Assembly (NCBI GenBank): GCA_016872875.1
Contig: VGYW01000470.1
Location: 1-6,225, forward strand
DNA length: 6,225 nt
Source: Planctomycetota bacterium
Lineage (GTDB): Bacteria > Planctomycetota > PUPC01 > DSUN01
Direction: 5' to 3'
Shown here piece after piece: positions 5,456 through 6,225 of the stretch. Made by a program: the position numbers and the translations under genes. Numbering within the stretch: the first letter of the stretch is position 1; each line of letters begins with the position of its first letter. The notes below the pieces were generated by a model. The model was not told the origin of the DNA. It was given only the letters and a program-made list of their open reading frames with translations, and made no database searches.

Positions 5456-5879
5456 GGGGCTACCGTGCAAGGCCGCGACTCAGACGTAAGACGCCTTCTC
5501 ACTATCGCGCCCGCCCGCGGCTTCCGGGGTCGCCCCCGGTGCCGCGGAGCACTCTTCCATCCACACGCTCCGCTGGGAACCAAAACGGCGACACGCCGCC
5601 GCACTCGGTACTCCCCGGCGATCTGAGCGCGGGGGACCATGAAGTGCCGCATCCCTTCGGCTGCGCTCAGGGCAGGCTCCGATGCCGCTTTGAATGGAAG
5701 GGGAGCGGGACGGCGACCGTTCTCACGTCTGAACTGCGGCGTGTAAAGGGGCGATGACGGGCTTGGACGGCCCGCGGCGGTCCGCACCGCCGCCACCAGG
5801 GGGCTTGTCCCAAAGGGGCGAGCGACTGTGTGTGCTGGTGCATACAGATGCGCTATCGGACCCACAGTCAAGCCGCGAC
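5456..5879. other. Non-coding, hairpin-rich intergenic region
   Basis: No reading frame here resembles a protein family. Small stems seen are CCGGGG/CCCCGG (5524-5539), GCGGAGC/GCTCCGC (5544-5573) and GCGGCGGT/ACCGCCGC (5774-5793, 4-nt loop). CCCTTCGGCTGCGCTCAGGG at 5653-5672 resembles short dispersed repeats often seen in intergenic regions of environmental genomes (from memory, not checked). GACTGTG (5824-5830) and CACAGTC (5863-5869) are inverted just upstream of the lipoprotein promoter and could be half-sites. The region separates divergent genes. Confidence 0.5.
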
Positions 5880-5908
5880 TTGAAGCCGGGGGCGGCGGGG
5901 TGTATAGT
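5880..5908 (+). promoter_or_regulatory. Sigma70-like promoter of the lipoprotein gene
   Basis: TTGAAG (5880-5885, 4 of 6), 17-nt spacer, TATAGT (5903-5908, 5 of 6). The predicted start near 5915 gives a leader of about 12 nt beginning at the GGAG ribosome binding site, as at the hydrolase gene. Confidence 0.6.
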
Positions 5909-5926
5909 TGGCGCGGAGACAGTTTC

Positions 5927-6225
5927 ATGAGCACACCTCCGGCGCGTTCGGCCCTGCTGCTGTCTGTCTTCTGTCCTCTGTCGTCTGTCCTCTGTCGTCT
6001 GCCCTCTGTCGTCTGCCCTCTGTCGTCTGTCCTCGCGGCGCTCCTGGCGCTGGGGTGCTCGTCGGACTCCGGCGGCGTGGCGTCGGGGGGCTGGGGGAAG
6101 GCCGACGACGGCTTCCAGGCCATGCTCTTCGCGCCGCGCGGCGTGGTGAGGGTCGGCGAGGCGATTGAGCTCCGCGTGAGGGTGCGGAACCAGGTGGGCG
6201 AGATACGCTACTTCGCCTCGGCACA
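5927..6225 (+). CDS. Lipoprotein with minisatellite-encoded signal peptide (5' part, runs off the window)
   Basis: Open from ATG 5927 to the window edge (99 codons, no stop seen). GGAG (5915-5918) lies 8 nt upstream and a good promoter precedes it. R7, then a long hydrophobic stretch (9-42), then L40-A41-L42-G43-C44-S45-S46-D47 indicate a lipoprotein signal with C44 as the lipidated residue. The mature start is Gly/Ser-rich, followed by F-Q-A-M-L-F-A-P-R-G and V-R-V-G-E-A-I-E-L-R-V-R-V-R-N, which reads like the first strands of an Ig-like or transglutaminase-associated beta-sandwich. Residues 13-36 come from a 14-bp tandem repeat and show a 14-residue period (S-V-x-C-P-L-S-S-V-L). The signal is unusually long (43 residues) and contains Cys and Pro. 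No other in-frame start lies between the repeat and the lipobox, so translation must cross the repeat. Function unknown. Confidence 0.72.
   Translation, partial: MSTPPARSALLLSVFCPLSSVLCRLPSVVCPLSSVLAALLALGCSSDSGGVASGGWGKADDGFQAMLFAPRGVVRVGEAIELRVRVRNQVGEIRYFASA
5963..6032 (+). repeat. 14-bp minisatellite, five copies, inside the lipoprotein signal sequence
   Basis: The units are TCTGTCTTCTGTCC, TCTGTCGTCTGTCC, TCTGTCGTCTGCCC (twice) and TCTGTCGTCTGTCC, end to end, with a 7-bp sub-period. Because 14 is not divisible by three, gain or loss of one or two units would shift the downstream frame. All three frames through the repeat are open and hydrophobic. Confidence 0.92.

Noticed and set aside
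5382..5470. N-terminal extension giving a single 256-residue minus frame from 5470 to 4700
   Set aside because: That frame reads through the palindrome and through the first winged helix in the wrong frame. Only its last part, the second winged helix, is real.
5428..6123. Minus-strand 231-residue reading frame
   Set aside because: It crosses the hairpin-rich spacer, a promoter and the minisatellite in antisense, and shows no domain.
5908..6168. Alternative plus frame of 86 residues through the minisatellite
   Set aside because: It lacks a good ribosome binding site and turns Arg/Gly-rich after the repeat. The frame from 5927 has the promoter, ribosome binding site and lipobox. It shows what a frameshifted product would look like.

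Overview
The window looks like part of a high-GC genome of the Planctomycetota type or a close relative. This is an inference from the strong GC bias, long intergenic spacers, predicted exported FIST and nucleoside-hydrolase-like proteins, degenerate minisatellites, and a regulator built from two tandem winged-helix domains. No rRNA, tRNA, CRISPR array or transposase is visible.

Layout. 1-247: leader with a candidate extended -10 promoter. 248-1181 (+): an overlapping pair, an XRE-type helix-turn-helix protein with a Cys-rich zinc-ribbon tail followed by a small HNH nuclease-like protein. 1292-1327: a strong hairpin between convergent genes. 1334-2389 (-): an exported FIST-domain protein with a good sigma70-like promoter. 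2569-2652: inverted arms made of degenerate 8-bp repeats. 2679-3779 (-): a secreted nucleoside-hydrolase-like protein with its own promoter. 3942-4568: four tandem units of about 157 bp, each holding a 40-bp near-perfect palindrome. 4700-5381 (-): a two-domain ArsR-like regulator gene, split by a 97-bp highly structured palindromic element. 5393-5438: a 46-bp perfect palindrome with the same core, placed over that regulator's promoter. 5456-5879: non-coding and hairpin-rich. 5927 to the right edge (+): start of a lipoprotein gene whose signal peptide is largely encoded by a 14-bp minisatellite.

The most interesting system is the palindrome family and its neighbouring regulator. The regulator promoter (TTGGCA, 17 nt, GATAAT) has its -10 and predicted transcription start inside a perfect palindrome, as expected for an autoregulated ArsR-type repressor. 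The same 36-bp core recurs four times at a 156-157 bp pitch downstream of the regulator and upstream of the hydrolase gene. This could be a distal operator cluster, a titration (decoy) array or an expanded repeat. The regulator now appears broken: deleting exactly 97 bp restores one 194-codon frame joining both winged helices.

A second candidate of interest is the lipoprotein. Its repeat unit is 14 bp, not a multiple of three, so a change in copy number would switch the frame, as at a phase-variable locus.
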